Source: Streptococcus lutetiensis (lineage in GTDB: Bacteria; Bacillota; Bacilli; Lactobacillales; Streptococcaceae). From it: a stretch of 64,000 nt of DNA. The stretch is taken from assembly GCF_900475675.1 (NCBI RefSeq), contig NZ_LS483403.1:1054001-1118000 (forward strand), written 5' to 3'. Numbering within the stretch: position 1 is the stretch's first letter; every line of letters begins with the position of its first letter. The notes under the pieces are model-generated. The model made no database searches and had not been told where the DNA came from. It was given only the letters and a program-made list of their open reading frames with translations. Of the stretch, positions 18,595 to 29,100 are shown one piece after another. A program made the position numbers and the translations under genes.

Positions 18595-20730
18595 GTGAAA
18601 AAAATGAAACAAATTATCTCTCACGTGGTGAACACACGTTTGGGATTTATTTTGACACTTTTAGTCTTGTATTGGCTAAAAACTATGTGGGCTTATCACG
18701 TTGACTTTAGTCTCGGACTAGAGAATCCGTATCAACTTTTACTCTCACTTATCAATCCTATTCCGCTAGGATTGCTTCTACTCGGGTTAAGTCTTTATAT
18801 TAAGAGAACGCGTGTTTTTTATATCGTTAGTTGGATTATCTACACAATATTAAATCTTCTACTTATTTCTAACGCGATTTATTTCCGTGAATTTTCGGAT
18901 TTCATTACTGTAAGTGCTATGCTAGCAAGTAGTAAAGTTTCTGCTGGTCTTGGTGATTCAGCTGTTAACCTGATACGTGTTTGGGATATTATTTACATTA
19001 TTGATTACGTCGTTCTTCTTGCTCTATTTGCTACTAAGAAAATCAAAGTTGATAATCGTCCATTTAACAAGCGTGCAAGCTTTGCTATTACGGCCTTATC
19101 AACTCTATTCTTTTCAATTAACCTTTTCATGGCTGAAATTGATCGACCTGAATTGTTAACTCGTGGTTTTTCAAATGTTTATGTGGTTAGAGCGCTTGGC
19201 TTGCCATCATTTACAGCCTATAGTGCTAACCAAACTTATCAAACAGAAAAAGTTCGTAGCGAAGCTACTGCTTCTGATTTAAAAGAAGCTAAAGAATATG
19301 TGTCAGAGCATTATGCAGCACCAAATTCAAAATATTTTGGTATTGCTAAAGGACGAAACGTCATTGTTATCCACTTAGAAAGTTTCCAACAATTTTTGAT
19401 TGATTACCATTTGCAAGTTGACGGAAAATCATATGAAGTCACTCCGTTCTTGAACTCGCTATATCACTCAAATTCAACCCTTGCTTTCTCAAACTTCTTC
19501 CACCAAGTTAAAGCCGGTAAAACATCTGATGCTGAAACCTTGATGGAAACGTCATTATTTGGTCTCAGCAGTGGTTCATACCTTGTTAACTATGGTGGAA
19601 CAAATACTGCTTACGCTGCCCCAGCAATCCTTGGACAAACTGATGATTACACAAGTGCTGTTTTCCACGGTAACGTTGGTACCTTCTGGAACCGTAATAA
19701 TGCCTATAAACAATGGGGTTACAACTACTTCTTTGATTCATCATATTTCACAAAACAAAACAGTGAAAACTCATTCCAATATGGATTGAATGATAAATAC
19801 ATGTTTGCTGATTCAATTAAATACCTTGAGCACATGCAACAACCTTTCTATACTAAATTTATTACCGTAAGTAACCACTACCCATACACAAGTTTAGCTG
19901 GTAATTCTGATGAAGAAGGTTTCCCATTAGCTAAAACCGATGATGAAACAATCAACGGTTACTTCGCAACTGCTAACTACTTAGATTCTGCCGTCAAAGC
20001 TTTCTTTGATTATTTGAAAGAATCTGGTTTATATGATAATTCGATTATCGTCCTCTACGGTGATCACTACGGTATCTCAAACTCAAGAAACACTGATTTG
20101 GCGCCACTTCTTGGAAAAGATTCTGAAACATGGACTGGTTATGATAACGCCATGTTACAACGTGTTCCTTACATGATTCATATTCCAGGATTTACTGAAG
20201 GACACATTAGCAACACTTTTGGTGGTGAAGTTGACAACTTACCAACGCTTCTACACTTGCTAGGTATCGATACAAGCAACTACGTTCAACTAGGACAAGA
20301 CTTGCTTTCTAGCGATAATAAACAAATCGTAGCCTTTAGAACATCAGGCGATTATGTGACACCAACTTATACAAGTTATAGCGGCCATCTCTACTACACT
20401 GACTCGGGTCAAGAAATTACAAACCCTGACGAAAACACTCAAGCAGCAACTAAAGCTATTCGCGATGCTGTTGCTAAACAACTTTCTGTCAGCGACGAAG
20501 TTCAAACTGGTGACCTACTTCGATTTGATAAGAATGGTCTAAAAGAAGTCGATAGTTCTTCAATTTCTTATACACATTCTCTTAAAACACTTAAATCAAT
20601 CGAGAAAAAACGTGGTGACGAGTCAACTAGTCTATATAGCGAAAATGGTGACGAATCAACAGTCGATCTCTTCAAATCACCAAGCTACATGCAACTTCAC
20701 GAAAGTTCAAATAGCTCAAGCTCTGAATAA
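18595..20730 (+). CDS. ltaS: Lipoteichoic acid synthase family protein
   Basis: The 711-aa protein has about five N-terminal membrane helices (residues ~13-175) and a large extracellular sulfatase-fold domain (~230-600). The nucleophile Thr lies in KTSDAETLMETSLFG, metal ligands in HLESFQQF and YGDHYGIS, and the substrate region in FHGNVGTFWNRNNAY. It polymerises glycerol-phosphate from phosphatidylglycerol into LTA. It starts with GTG, with AGGAAG about 8 nt upstream; an ATG three codons later is less well spaced. The C-terminus is Ser-rich. A TATAAT at about 18537 is a likely -10. It is monocistronic. Confidence 0.93.
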   Translation: MKKMKQIISHVVNTRLGFILTLLVLYWLKTMWAYHVDFSLGLENPYQLLLSLINPIPLGLLLLGLSLYIKRTRVFYIVSWIIYTILNLLLISNAIYFREFSDFITVSAMLASSKVSAGLGDSAVNLIRVWDIIYIIDYVVLLALFATKKIKVDNRPFNKRASFAITALSTLFFSINLFMAEIDRPELLTRGFSNVYVVRALGLPSFTAYSANQTYQTEKVRSEATASDLKEAKEYVSEHYAAPNSKYFGIAKGRNVIVIHLESFQQFLIDYHLQVDGKSYEVTPFLNSLYHSNSTLAFSNFFHQVKAGKTSDAETLMETSLFGLSSGSYLVNYGGTNTAYAAPAILGQTDDYTSAVFHGNVGTFWNRNNAYKQWGYNYFFDSSYFTKQNSENSFQYGLNDKYMFADSIKYLEHMQQPFYTKFITVSNHYPYTSLAGNSDEEGFPLAKTDDETINGYFATANYLDSAVKAFFDYLKESGLYDNSIIVLYGDHYGISNSRNTDLAPLLGKDSETWTGYDNAMLQRVPYMIHIPGFTEGHISNTFGGEVDNLPTLLHLLGIDTSNYVQLGQDLLSSDNKQIVAFRTSGDYVTPTYTSYSGHLYYTDSGQEITNPDENTQAATKAIRDAVAKQLSVSDEVQTGDLLRFDKNGLKEVDSSSISYTHSLKTLKSIEKKRGDESTSLYSENGDESTVDLFKSPSYMQLHESSNSSSSE

Positions 20731-20745
20731 GTACTCATAATTAAA

Positions 20746-20775
20746 AAGTCTTGCTAGGTTTAGCAAGACTTTTTT
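20746..20775. terminator. Terminator after ltaS
   Basis: Stem AAAGTCTTGCTA/TAGCAAGACTTT with a 3-nt loop and T6 on the plus strand; the A run before it makes it usable on the minus strand too. Confidence 0.9.
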
Positions 20776-20870
20776 GATACCTTCATTTCTAAGTTTGATA
20801 AAAATTCATCGAAAGCACGGTGAATAAAGAACAATACTTTCATTGTACAACTAACTCTTAGGGCAGCCAT
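20760..20870 (-). CDS. Possible small ORF (36 aa), unrecognised
   Basis: On the minus strand ATG at 20870 opens a 36-codon frame (MAALRVSCTMKVLFFIHRAF, then DEFLSNLEM...). GGAG stands 7 nt upstream. It ends inside the ltaS terminator. The SD is good but there is no recognised homology, and the frame may be chance. It could be a remnant or a small protein. Confidence 0.25.
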   Translation of the reverse strand: MAALRVSCTMKVLFFIHRAFDEFLSNLEMKVSKKSC

Positions 20871-20941
20871 TTTGCTTCTCCTATCAGACTAATCAAATTT
20901 TATACTAAATCTATAAATTATTGATATAGAACCATAAAGAC

Positions 20942-20968
20942 AAAAAAAGACTAACCAAAGGTTAGCCT
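20942..20968 (-). terminator. Terminator after rplT
   Basis: Minus-strand stem GGCTAACC/GGTTAGTC with a 3-nt loop and T7 tail, just beyond the rplT stop. Confidence 0.88.
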
Positions 20969-20978
20969 TTATTAATTC

Positions 20979-21338
20979 TTATTTACCAAGTTTAGCTTTA
21001 GCTGCATCTGCAAGAGCTGTGAAAGCTGCTGCATCGTTAACTGCTAAATCAGCAAGCATTTTACGGTTAACTTCGATTTCAGCCAATTTCAAACCGTGCA
21101 TCAATTGTGAGTATGACAAACCGTTCATACGAGCTGCCGCATTGATACGAGTGATCCAAAGTTTACGGAAATCACGTTTTTTCTGACGACGGTCACGGTA
21201 TGCATAGTAGTAAGAGTTCATTACTTGTTCTTTTGCAGTACGGAACAAGATATGTTTTGCACCATAGTAACCTTTAGCAAGTTTCAATACACGTTTACGA
21301 CGTTTGCGTGATACAACGCCACCTTTAACACGAGCCAT
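20979..21338 (-). CDS. rplT: 50S ribosomal protein L20
   Basis: This 119-aa basic protein starts [20 protein letters not shown] and has the L20 region [23 protein letters not shown]. It binds 23S rRNA early in 50S assembly. In Firmicutes L20 also represses its own operon by binding the infC leader, which is present here. SD GGAGGAG. Confidence 0.97.
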   Translation of the reverse strand: MARVKGGVVSRKRRKRVLKLAKGYYGAKHILFRTAKEQVMNSYYYAYRDRRQKKRDFRKLWITRINAAARMNGLSYSQLMHGLKLAEIEVNRKMLADLAVNDAAAFTALADAAKAKLGK

Positions 21339-21389
21339 TTATATTCTCCTCCAAATAATTCTTAATAATATCGAGTAATTACTTTAGTC

Positions 21390-21590
21390 TTATTTAAGAC
21401 CTGAAAGCATTGCTTTAATACGTTTGAAATCTCCTGAGTGCACCATAGCTGCTTTACGAAGATGACGACGTTGTTTTTTAGTTTTACCGTGGAAACGGTG
21501 TGAAGTAAATGCGCGGAAGCGTTTCAATCCACCAGAACCTGTACGTTTGAAACGTTTAGCTGATGCGCGGTGAGTTTTTTGTTTTGGCAT
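21390..21590 (-). CDS. rpmI: 50S ribosomal protein L35
   Basis: The 66-aa protein starts [20 protein letters not shown] and is highly basic, as L35 is. It sits between infC and rplT in the universal infC-rpmI-rplT order, with an SD of AGGAG before the ATG. Confidence 0.97.
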   Translation of the reverse strand: MPKQKTHRASAKRFKRTGSGGLKRFRAFTSHRFHGKTKKQRRHLRKAAMVHSGDFKRIKAMLSGLK

Positions 21591-21628
21591 TTTAAAATTC
21601 TCCTCTTAAAATAGTTTAAAATTGACAA

Positions 21629-22159
21629 TTATTTCTTGTCTGGAATTGGAGCAAGTTGCATGAACATTTGACGTCCATCCATTTTAGCTCTTTGCTCAAT
21701 AATAGCAATATCTTGCGTTCTTTCTGCAAATTCCGCCAGTACCTTTGCTCCAATTTCTTTGTGAGTAATCATACGACCTCTAAAGCGAATTGAGACTTTC
21801 ACTTTGTTTCCTTTTTCAAGGAATTTACGGCCGTTACGAAGTTTAGTCTCGAAGTCACCTTTATCGATAACTGGGCTAAGACGAACTTCTTTAACAGTCA
21901 CAACGCTTTGTTTTTTACGTTGTTCCTTACGTTTCTTTTGATACTCAAATTTGAACTTTCCGTAGTCCATAATTTTAGCAACAGGTGGCGTAGCTTGTGG
22001 TTGAATTAGAACCAAGTCAACATTTGCATCATCAGCAATAGCTTGTGCTTCTGACAATGGTTTAATTCCTAGTTGTTCACCATCAAGACCAACGAGACGA
22101 ACTTCGCGAACGCGGATTTCATCGTTAATGAATAGATCTTTCTTAGCTATGATCTTCAC
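21629..22159 (-). CDS. infC: Translation initiation factor IF-3
   Basis: IF-3 (up to 176 aa) has the N-terminal domain with [14 protein letters not shown], the linker [12 protein letters not shown] and the C-terminal domain ending [14 protein letters not shown]. It binds the 30S subunit and checks start-codon pairing. The outer start given is GTG at 22159, but that codon is itself part of the GAGGTG Shine-Dalgarno. An ATA at 22150, 6 nt after that SD, would be the better-spaced start. infC genes often use rare starts so that IF-3 can repress itself. No ATG is available in this region. Confidence 0.95.
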   Translation of the reverse strand: MKIIAKKDLFINDEIRVREVRLVGLDGEQLGIKPLSEAQAIADDANVDLVLIQPQATPPVAKIMDYGKFKFEYQKKRKEQRKKQSVVTVKEVRLSPVIDKGDFETKLRNGRKFLEKGNKVKVSIRFRGRMITHKEIGAKVLAEFAERTQDIAIIEQRAKMDGRQMFMQLAPIPDKK

Positions 22160-22174
22160 CTCTTTATTTTTTTA

Positions 22175-22320
22175 GAGAAAAACGAAACGGACTTGATAAA
22201 TCAAGCCCGCACACACGTAATATTCCATTCAGAATCTTTGACATGTTGGGCCAGACAACCGTAGTCGCAAGGCGAGAAGTTATCACTTCTGCTTTTCTCA
22301 TTGATTATATTCTATCATAG
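22175..22320 (-). promoter_or_regulatory. infC-rpmI-rplT leader with attenuator hairpin (L20 leader type)
   Basis: About 140 nt of untranslated leader end in a terminator-like hairpin: CGGGCTTGA/TCAAGTCCG at 22188-22209 with a TTTA loop and a T-rich tail ending at 22175. Upstream pairing segments (such as GAGAAGTGATAACTTCTC-like sequences around 22270-22300) may form the alternative structure. Position and layout match the Firmicute L20 leader. A minus-strand -10-like TAGAATATAAT region lies near 22310. Confidence 0.7.
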
Positions 22321-22323
22321 AGA

Positions 22324-23004
22324 CTAGTCCATGTCAATGATTTTTTTCGCTTTTTCTTGAATAAATTTCACAACGCCGTCAATACCAACACCAGTTGTAT
22401 CAAATGTGATGGCATCTTTTGCTGCTTTTAATGGTGAAACCTTACGGTGACTATCTTTATAATCACGTTCTGCGATTTCACGTTTAAGTGTTTTAAAATC
22501 AGTTTTGATTCCTTTTTCTTTGTTTTCTTTGAATCGACGTTCTGCACGTTCTTCAACAGAAGCAATCAAAAAGATTTTAAGTTCAGCATCGGGTAAAACA
22601 ACTGTACCAATATCACGACCATCCATAATGATGGCACCATTTTTAGCAATACGACGTTGTTGTTCAACAAGTTCTTCGCGAACTTCTGGAATAGCTGCTA
22701 CCCATGACACGTTATTTGTCACATCGTTTTGACGAATAGCAAGAGTAACATCTTTATCCCCAACAAAAACAGTCTGACTGCCATCTTCTGCTCGACCAAA
22801 TGATACTGGGTTATTGGCCAATGCTTTTAAAATTTCTTCTACATTATCTTCTGTTAAATTATTTTGTAACGCTAAATAAGTTGCTGAACGGTACATTGCT
22901 CCAGTATCAAGATAAGTATAGCCAAGATTTTTAGCAATAATCTTGGCTACTGTACTCTTACCACTTGAAGCCGGACCATCAATCGCAATTCTAATTGATT
23001 TCAT
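22324..23004 (-). CDS. cmk: Cytidylate kinase
   Basis: The 226-aa P-loop kinase phosphorylates CMP and dCMP. The ATP motif GPASSGKST is at residues 9-17, followed by [29 protein letters not shown] and RAERRF-type lid residues follow. The ATG at 23004, with AAGGA just upstream, was preferred over an in-frame start 17 codons earlier, which would overlap the LysM gene. It lies 16 nt after that gene. Confidence 0.95.
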   Translation of the reverse strand: MKSIRIAIDGPASSGKSTVAKIIAKNLGYTYLDTGAMYRSATYLALQNNLTEDNVEEILKALANNPVSFGRAEDGSQTVFVGDKDVTLAIRQNDVTNNVSWVAAIPEVREELVEQQRRIAKNGAIIMDGRDIGTVVLPDAELKIFLIASVEERAERRFKENKEKGIKTDFKTLKREIAERDYKDSHRKVSPLKAAKDAITFDTTGVGIDGVVKFIQEKAKKIIDMD

Positions 23005-23020
23005 GATTCCTTTTTTCTTC

Positions 23021-23503
23021 CTAATTAATGTGGACTTCATCTCCAGGATTTGCATACCAGTATCCTGAAGTCATGTGATCAGGATTAAGTTCATAGAGTC
23101 TGTCAACTGAAATACCTGCACGCGCAGCAATTGATGCCGCACCCTCACCAGACATAACTGTAATGGTATCTCCATTACCTTCACTTGATGATTCAGTTGT
23201 GTCACTTGAACTAGCATCTGTAGACGAAGCTTCCGTTGATTCTTGTGAGCTTTCTGAACTTGTTGCTTCAGATGAAGAAACAACACTAGATGAAGCGCCA
23301 TAAAAATTTGATGTTTCTGACGCTTTATCACCACCACGATTTGAAGTGTAAAAAACAATAAACAAAATCGCAACAACAATAACAAAGAAAACACTCAATA
23401 AAGCTGTCAACAAAGGTGTACTGATAACCGAACCTTTTGTTTTACGGCTAATTCTGATTTCGTTGTCATCGACTACTTTTTCTTCCCATGGTTGTTTTGC
23501 CAT
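23021..23503 (-). CDS. LysM-domain membrane protein, SAG1386/EF1546 family
   Basis: The 160-aa protein has a cytoplasmic N-terminus, one membrane helix (about residues 28-50), a Ser/Thr/Glu linker (~57-110) and a C-terminal LysM domain (about 112-160). The LysM carries [20 protein letters not shown] and ends in GDEVHIN. LysM binds peptidoglycan GlcNAc, so it is a wall-contacting membrane protein of unknown function. The cmk neighbour is conserved in streptococci. The gene is divergent from the ferredoxin gene. Confidence 0.88.
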   Translation of the reverse strand: MAKQPWEEKVVDDNEIRISRKTKGSVISTPLLTALLSVFFVIVVAILFIVFYTSNRGGDKASETSNFYGASSSVVSSSEATSSESSQESTEASSTDASSSDTTESSSEGNGDTITVMSGEGAASIAARAGISVDRLYELNPDHMTSGYWYANPGDEVHIN

Positions 23504-23547
23504 AATGTCCCCTTGTTAAATATATCAATTCATATTACAATGATAAT

Positions 23548-23742
23548 ATGAAAGTATCAATAATTCCTGAAAAATGTATTGCCTGTGGCCTCTGCCAAAC
23601 ATACTCTAATCGATTCGATTACCATGATGATGGCATTGTAAAATTTGCTGATTCTGATTTATTAGAACAAACAGTTCCTGATTCAGACAAAGACACCCTT
23701 CTTGCTGTCAAATCTTGTCCAACCAAAGCTCTTACAATTTAG
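23548..23742 (+). CDS. fer: Ferredoxin, single [4Fe-4S] cluster
   Basis: The 64-aa acidic protein has CIACGLC near the N-terminus and a lone C-terminal Cys in VKSCPTKAL. These four cysteines suit one [4Fe-4S] cluster; the second cluster of clostridial ferredoxins is missing. It carries low-potential electrons; the partner is unknown. The last 11 nt overlap the 3' end of the convergent EbsA gene. Confidence 0.93.
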   Translation: MKVSIIPEKCIACGLCQTYSNRFDYHDDGIVKFADSDLLEQTVPDSDKDTLLAVKSCPTKALTI

Positions 23743-24223
23743 TAGGAGCTTTTTTGTTAGACTTATAAGCTTCAAAATAATCAAGTTTGATAAAATTATC
23801 CGTCAATTCAACTGTACCTCGAAAATCAGGATGAACAGCTAGAGCATCTAAGAAATACTTCTTAGGCCATTTGCGCATGTAAAAAATCCTATCTGCTTGA
23901 TTTTTAATTTTTAACACTAAACCAGATCTATTGACTTCAATTTTTTCAATCTGTGCAATCGCAACCCTTGATTTTTTAAATGGGTTAAGTGATACAATAC
24001 GCAGTTTACCATCTTCTTCAATAACGAAATAACGATGGAACCCTAACCCAACTAAAATAATAAAGGCAGCAAATAAAACAAAGAATTGACTCGGTATTTT
24101 TGTCCGCTCGAATAATAATGACAAACCGATAAACATTGGAACCATTGCAATTGACCAATAAATAATTGACCAAGATAATTCTGGTTGCCAATGGTATCGA
24201 ATCTTTCCAAAGATTTTAATCAT
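23732..24223 (-). CDS. EbsA family membrane protein
   Basis: The 163-aa protein has two membrane helices near the N-terminus (about residues 18-37 and 47-63) and a basic cytoplasmic domain with FYMRKWPKKYFLDALAVHPDF. It matches the streptococcal and enterococcal EbsA family, named from enterococcal aggregation work. The biochemical role is not established. It overlaps the ferredoxin gene tail to tail. Confidence 0.8.
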   Translation of the reverse strand: MIKIFGKIRYHWQPELSWSIIYWSIAMVPMFIGLSLLFERTKIPSQFFVLFAAFIILVGLGFHRYFVIEEDGKLRIVSLNPFKKSRVAIAQIEKIEVNRSGLVLKIKNQADRIFYMRKWPKKYFLDALAVHPDFRGTVELTDNFIKLDYFEAYKSNKKAPTKL

Positions 24224-24275
24224 TGCGGTCCTCCATTTAGCTAATTCTAACGAATGAGGCTTAGATAAAGCTTAA

Positions 24276-25493
24276 TTATTTTTGAACGATTCCAATAATG
24301 ACATCCACTGCTTTTTCCATTGTTTGAAGACTGACAAATTCAAAGCGACCGTGCATGTTTTCCCCACCAGCGAACAAGTTTGGGGTTGGAATACCCATAA
24401 ATGAAATTTTAGAACCATCTGTTCCACCGCGAATTGGTTCAATAACTGGTTTAATGTCTAAATCTTCCATGACTTCTTTGGCCAATTCAACTGGAGTCAT
24501 ATCTTTTTCAATGACTTTCTTCATGTTGTAATATTGGTCGTTCACTGTGATAAGAACACAGTCTTTACCAAGTTCAGTGTTCATCTTATCAGCGATTTCT
24601 TGAACTAATTTTTTACGATTTTCAAATGATTCGTCTTCAAAATCACGGATAATATATGAACTATGTGCGTTTTCAACAGCACCTTCCATACCATGCAAGT
24701 GGAAGAACCCTTCATATCCTTCTGTTTTTTCTGGACGATCTGCTTCTGGTAATTGATTGTGGAAATCAATAGCTAATTGCAAAGCATTAATCATTTGATT
24801 TTTAGCAGTACCAGGGTGAACATTACGCCCCATGAAATCAATCTCTAAACTTGCCGCACTAAATGTTTCGTATTGAAGTTCACCAAGGGGACCACCATCA
24901 ACAGTGTAAGCAAAATCAACATTGAAATCATCAACATCAAATTTATTAGCTCCAACACCAATTTCTTCGTCTGGTCCAAAACCGACACGGATTTCACCGT
25001 GTTTAATTTCAGGATGAGCAACCAAGTATTCAATCGCTGTCATGATTTCAGCAATTCCAGATTTATCATCTGAACCAAGAAGAGTTGTTCCATCAGTTGT
25101 TACCAAAGTTTGTCCAAGGTAATTGTTCAAATTTGGAAACTCTTCTGGTGAAAGCGCATAGCCAGATTGACCAAGTTCAATAGATCCACCAGCATAATTT
25201 TCGATAATTTGTGGGCTGATTCCTTCAGCATTAAAATCGGCTGTATCCATGTGAGCAATAAAACCGATTTTACGTGTTTTAGTTGAATCGTTAGCTGGTA
25301 ATGTACCAACAAGGTAACCATTTGTTAGATAATGCACGTCTTGCAAACCAACAGACTCCATCTCAGGTTTCAAAACATTCAAAGCAAAATCGACTTGAGT
25401 TTGAGTCGATGGCGTTGTTGTACTATCTGGATTACTACGTGTATTAATCTTAACGTAGGTCAAAAAACGATTTAATAAGTTTTCGTAAGACAT
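24276..25493 (-). CDS. pepT: Peptidase T (tripeptide aminopeptidase)
   Basis: This 405-aa M20 metallopeptidase removes N-terminal residues from tripeptides. Zinc-site motifs are [11 protein letters not shown] (first His), [23 protein letters not shown] (catalytic Glu), the [11 protein letters not shown] region and [12 protein letters not shown] with a C-terminal His in [17 protein letters not shown] precedes the ATG. Length is standard. Confidence 0.97.
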   Translation of the reverse strand: MSYENLLNRFLTYVKINTRSNPDSTTTPSTQTQVDFALNVLKPEMESVGLQDVHYLTNGYLVGTLPANDSTKTRKIGFIAHMDTADFNAEGISPQIIENYAGGSIELGQSGYALSPEEFPNLNNYLGQTLVTTDGTTLLGSDDKSGIAEIMTAIEYLVAHPEIKHGEIRVGFGPDEEIGVGANKFDVDDFNVDFAYTVDGGPLGELQYETFSAASLEIDFMGRNVHPGTAKNQMINALQLAIDFHNQLPEADRPEKTEGYEGFFHLHGMEGAVENAHSSYIIRDFEDESFENRKKLVQEIADKMNTELGKDCVLITVNDQYYNMKKVIEKDMTPVELAKEVMEDLDIKPVIEPIRGGTDGSKISFMGIPTPNLFAGGENMHGRFEFVSLQTMEKAVDVIIGIVQK

Positions 25494-25540
25494 CTTTCAC
25501 CTCTATTTTTCTCGTTAACTATTATATCACATAATCGGTT

Positions 25541-25570
25541 AAAAAAAACAACTCCAAGGGTTGTTTTTTA
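25541..25570 (-). terminator. Terminator after the DUF6287-like lipoprotein gene
   Basis: Minus-strand stem AAAACAAC/GTTGTTTT with a long T run; it ends the GH25-lipoprotein unit. Confidence 0.85.
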
Positions 25571-25598
25571 GGTTAGCTTCACTCAAAAATTAACAGAT

Positions 25599-26180
25599 TT
25601 ATTGCGAAATGTGGTAGTATGCCTTGTTAGCTAAATCGCCTGAATTGATATCAGCTGACGAAATCACACGATCCTTTGAAACATCTGTTGGATCAGATTG
25701 ACCATTCAAATAATCTGATGAAAAAGCCGTATTAGCTGGGACAATATACAACGTAACATTTGATCTTGTACCAGTCTGAACATCTAGTAGTAGAATACCA
25801 TTTTGATTGATATCTAAAATATTAGGGGTCATTCCTTCGGTAGCTAATCCAGTGTTATTAAAGGTTAAAACATTTCCAGATGCATTTTGCCAATTTCCTG
25901 CCATCGTAGCATAATCTGCTTTTAAAATAGCACCTGTATAAATGGGAGCAATCTCTTGTTCAACTTGTGTTGATGAAGCTTCAGTCGATGAAGGCTGACT
26001 TTCTAAAGAAACTGACGATGACGAAGCACTACTTTTACTTGAACTTGAAGATGTTACTTTAGTACTTGTTTTCGTTGCTGTTGAAGATTGTTTGCTATGA
26101 TTATTGGTATGACTTGTACAAGCTGTCACTATGCAAAGTGACAAGACTAAAGCCAGAACAAGTTTTAAACTCTTTTTCAT
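25599..26180 (-). CDS. Lipoprotein with C-terminal DUF6287-like domain
   Basis: The 193-aa product has a lipoprotein signal peptide ending in VTAC (Cys21), a Ser/Thr-rich linker (about 25-75) and a C-terminal domain (about 80-193, ATMAGNWQNASGNVLTFNNTG). That domain resembles the streptococcal DUF6287 family. Function is unknown. The ATG at 26180 has AGGAGG 7 nt upstream, and the gene starts right after the GH25 lysozyme stop (14-nt gap). The two are therefore one operon, and the lipoprotein could modulate or protect against the hydrolase. That last point is inference. Confidence 0.8.
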   Translation of the reverse strand: MKKSLKLVLALVLSLCIVTACTSHTNNHSKQSSTATKTSTKVTSSSSSKSSASSSSVSLESQPSSTEASSTQVEQEIAPIYTGAILKADYATMAGNWQNASGNVLTFNNTGLATEGMTPNILDINQNGILLLDVQTGTRSNVTLYIVPANTAFSSDYLNGQSDPTDVSKDRVISSADINSGDLANKAYYHISQ

Positions 26181-26194
26181 CGCTGTTCCTCCTT

Positions 26195-29100
26195 TTACCA
26201 AGTAAATCGTCCTGTGTAATCAATACTTTCATCAAGTGCATGTAAGAGTTTTGGTGAAACACTTGTATACTGCCAAGCAGCTGTATTTGAATAATATGAC
26301 AAGGATTTAGCTGATTCTTGATCTAAGTAAGTATATGCATACAAGTAATGCGCTACCCATAGATTTGATAAACCAAATTTAGCTGTATTTAATTTTCCAC
26401 CTTTAGTGTCCAACCAACTTGCCATCGTGTAGTAAACATTGTTACTGTAACCAAGATGATTCATTTCATCTTTCCACACTTGGGTATTAGCATTAAGGTC
26501 ACCGTTAAGCATGCTACACTCTTCCATGTCATTGACCATTGTCGTTGAGCCTGAAAGTCCCATCGATTGCGCTACACGAACAAAATATTGAGCCTCTGCT
26601 CTTGCTTCTGCTGCTGTTTCATAATGAGAATAATGATAAGCTGATACTCTCAAACCAGCTGCTTGCGCATTAGCAATTTGTGCACGAGCATATGGGTTCG
26701 TATATGAAGTTCCTTCGGTCAATTTAACAACAACACCCGTAATTCCTTGACTCTTCAAACGTTGATAGTCGCTAACGGAAATGACCCCATTATGGCTACT
26801 GATATCAATGAAGTAAGACGGCGCATGTTGTGCAGGCTCGTCAGCATTCAAAGCATATTGACCTAAGTTAAATCCTGATGTTGTATTGTCTGTGAAATCA
26901 ACATAAACGTGAACGGTATAGTTACCTTTGATATAGCCATGATTTTTCTCATTAACCATGACAGTCACTACACCATCATACACATCAGAAGTTGTATACC
27001 AATGAAGATTAGATTGATCACTTTCTGACCAGACAGAAACACTGACTGATTTAATCTTCTTAGTGTATTCAGATTCAGCAATTCGAACTTTCAAAGTCCC
27101 ATTGTTTGCATCATGATTTTGAACTGAAACTGCTGGATCAACAACATACTTATCTGTTGATAAATCAACACCACTTGTTGATGATAAAGCTTCTAATGAG
27201 TAATTAACTTGGCTTTGACCGTAGATATGAATATTGTAATGCCCAGATTCAAAGTTATGCTCTTTAGGCGAGAAGGTTAAGATATAAATTCCGTCAAATT
27301 GTTTAGTAGCCTGATACCATTTAATATCATCTTGACCGTTCAAACTTGTCCAAACTGGAATTTTAATACCAGTTACATATACTGGAACATTTGAAACAGT
27401 CACCTTAACTTTAACATCACTTTCTTTTGTAATCGTCGCTTTAATCTCTGGTTTTGGCACATTAATGCTTGTTGCACTGATACATGTCATTTGACCATTG
27501 ATAACAGCGTAGGTATGGATAAGATATGTTCCATAATCGCCAGTATATTTTGCTGTTAATTGACCATTCTCTGGAACTTGATACCAGATAAGATCATCTT
27601 GATCATTCTTAACTGACCATACCGCATGCATAACTTTTAAATTAGGGCTGACATCGCTCGGCATGCTAATGTTAATACCATTTTGACCTAGGCTCGCTTG
27701 AACCTTAACATCACCAAATTGGTAATCAGATTCAAAACGTGTTCCAAGTAAAGCTGTTTGACTATTTGTGACACGACTATTTCCATAAACGTGAACATTG
27801 TAGGTACCAGCTTCTAAGTTATGTGTTGCTTCACTAAAAATCACATAATATGATCCATCTGCAGCTTTAGTAGCCTTATACCACTGAATATCATCTTGAC
27901 CATTCTTTTCTGTCCAAGTTGGTACTTGAATACTATCAATGTAAACCGGAACGTCAGTAATTGTGACTTTATAAGTTGTTGAACTTTCTTTAGTAATTTT
28001 AGCTTTAGCACTTGGTTTTGGAACGTCAATACTTGTCGCACTGATACATGTCATCTGACCTTTAATCACAGCGTAAGTATGGATAAGGTAAGTGCCATAA
28101 TCACCAGTATACTTAGCTGTCAGCTGACCGTTAGCCGGAACTTTGTACCAAATCAAATCGTCTTGGTCATTTTTGGCTGACCAAACAGCGTGGTAAGCAG
28201 TCATATCTGAGCTAACATCACTTGGCATGCTAATTTGAATCCCATTTGCTGTCAAAGTTGGTTGAACTTTAACATCACCAAATTGATAATCTCCTTGAAA
28301 ACTTGTGCCAGTAAGACCGGTTAGCGAATTCGTAACCGCACTTGTCCCATAAACATGAACATTATACTGGCCACTTTCTAGGTTGTGCTCAGCGATACTA
28401 AAGGTTCTTGTAAAAGTGCTGTCAGCATTTTGAGTAGTAGCATACCACTGAATATCATCTTGACCACCTTTTTCTGTCCATGTTGGTAGTTGAATACTAG
28501 TGATGTAAGCTGGGATATCACTGACAGTAACTTTGTAAGTTGTGCCACTAACCTTTGTAATTGTCACCTTGGCACTTGGTTTTGGTACATCAATGGCGCG
28601 ACCGTTTAAACCAATCATTTGACCATTGAGGTTTTGGTAAGTATGGATATTGTATTTTCCATATGAACCAGTGTATTTGGCTACGACGTGTCCATTACTA
28701 TCAGCCGTGTACCAAATAAGATCGTCTTGACCATTGACCTCAGACCAAACGGCAAACATGATTTTGGCACCTGCTGGAATGGCCTGGTTGTACTGAATAT
28801 CAAAACCTTTGTTAGTTAAGGTCGCACTGGTTACTTCTTTTACAACAGCTTTAGAAGCAGCTAATTGATTAGTTACCTTTTGACTAGCAGCTTGGACAGC
28901 TGATGTTGAGACCTTTGACTCAGCAAGGTTTGACAATGAAGTCTTATCAGAAACACGATCTGTTGTATCATCAGCTGATTGTGACTCTTGTACCGCTGAA
29001 TCATCAACATTATTCTCTTTAGAATTTCCTGCTGTTTCCTTACTATCTTCAGAAATTGAAGGATTAATTAGACTGATTTGGTCATCGGCATTTTTTTCAG

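Noticed and set aside
23071..23394. A 107-aa hydrophobic frame opposite in phase to the LysM gene
   Set aside because: It lies wholly within the LysM protein gene in another frame and its composition follows from the Ser codons of that gene.
26870..28835. Regular repeats that might suggest a CRISPR-like array
   Set aside because: They are coding Bsp-like repeats in a continuous frame, long and diverged, not short identical repeats with spacers.
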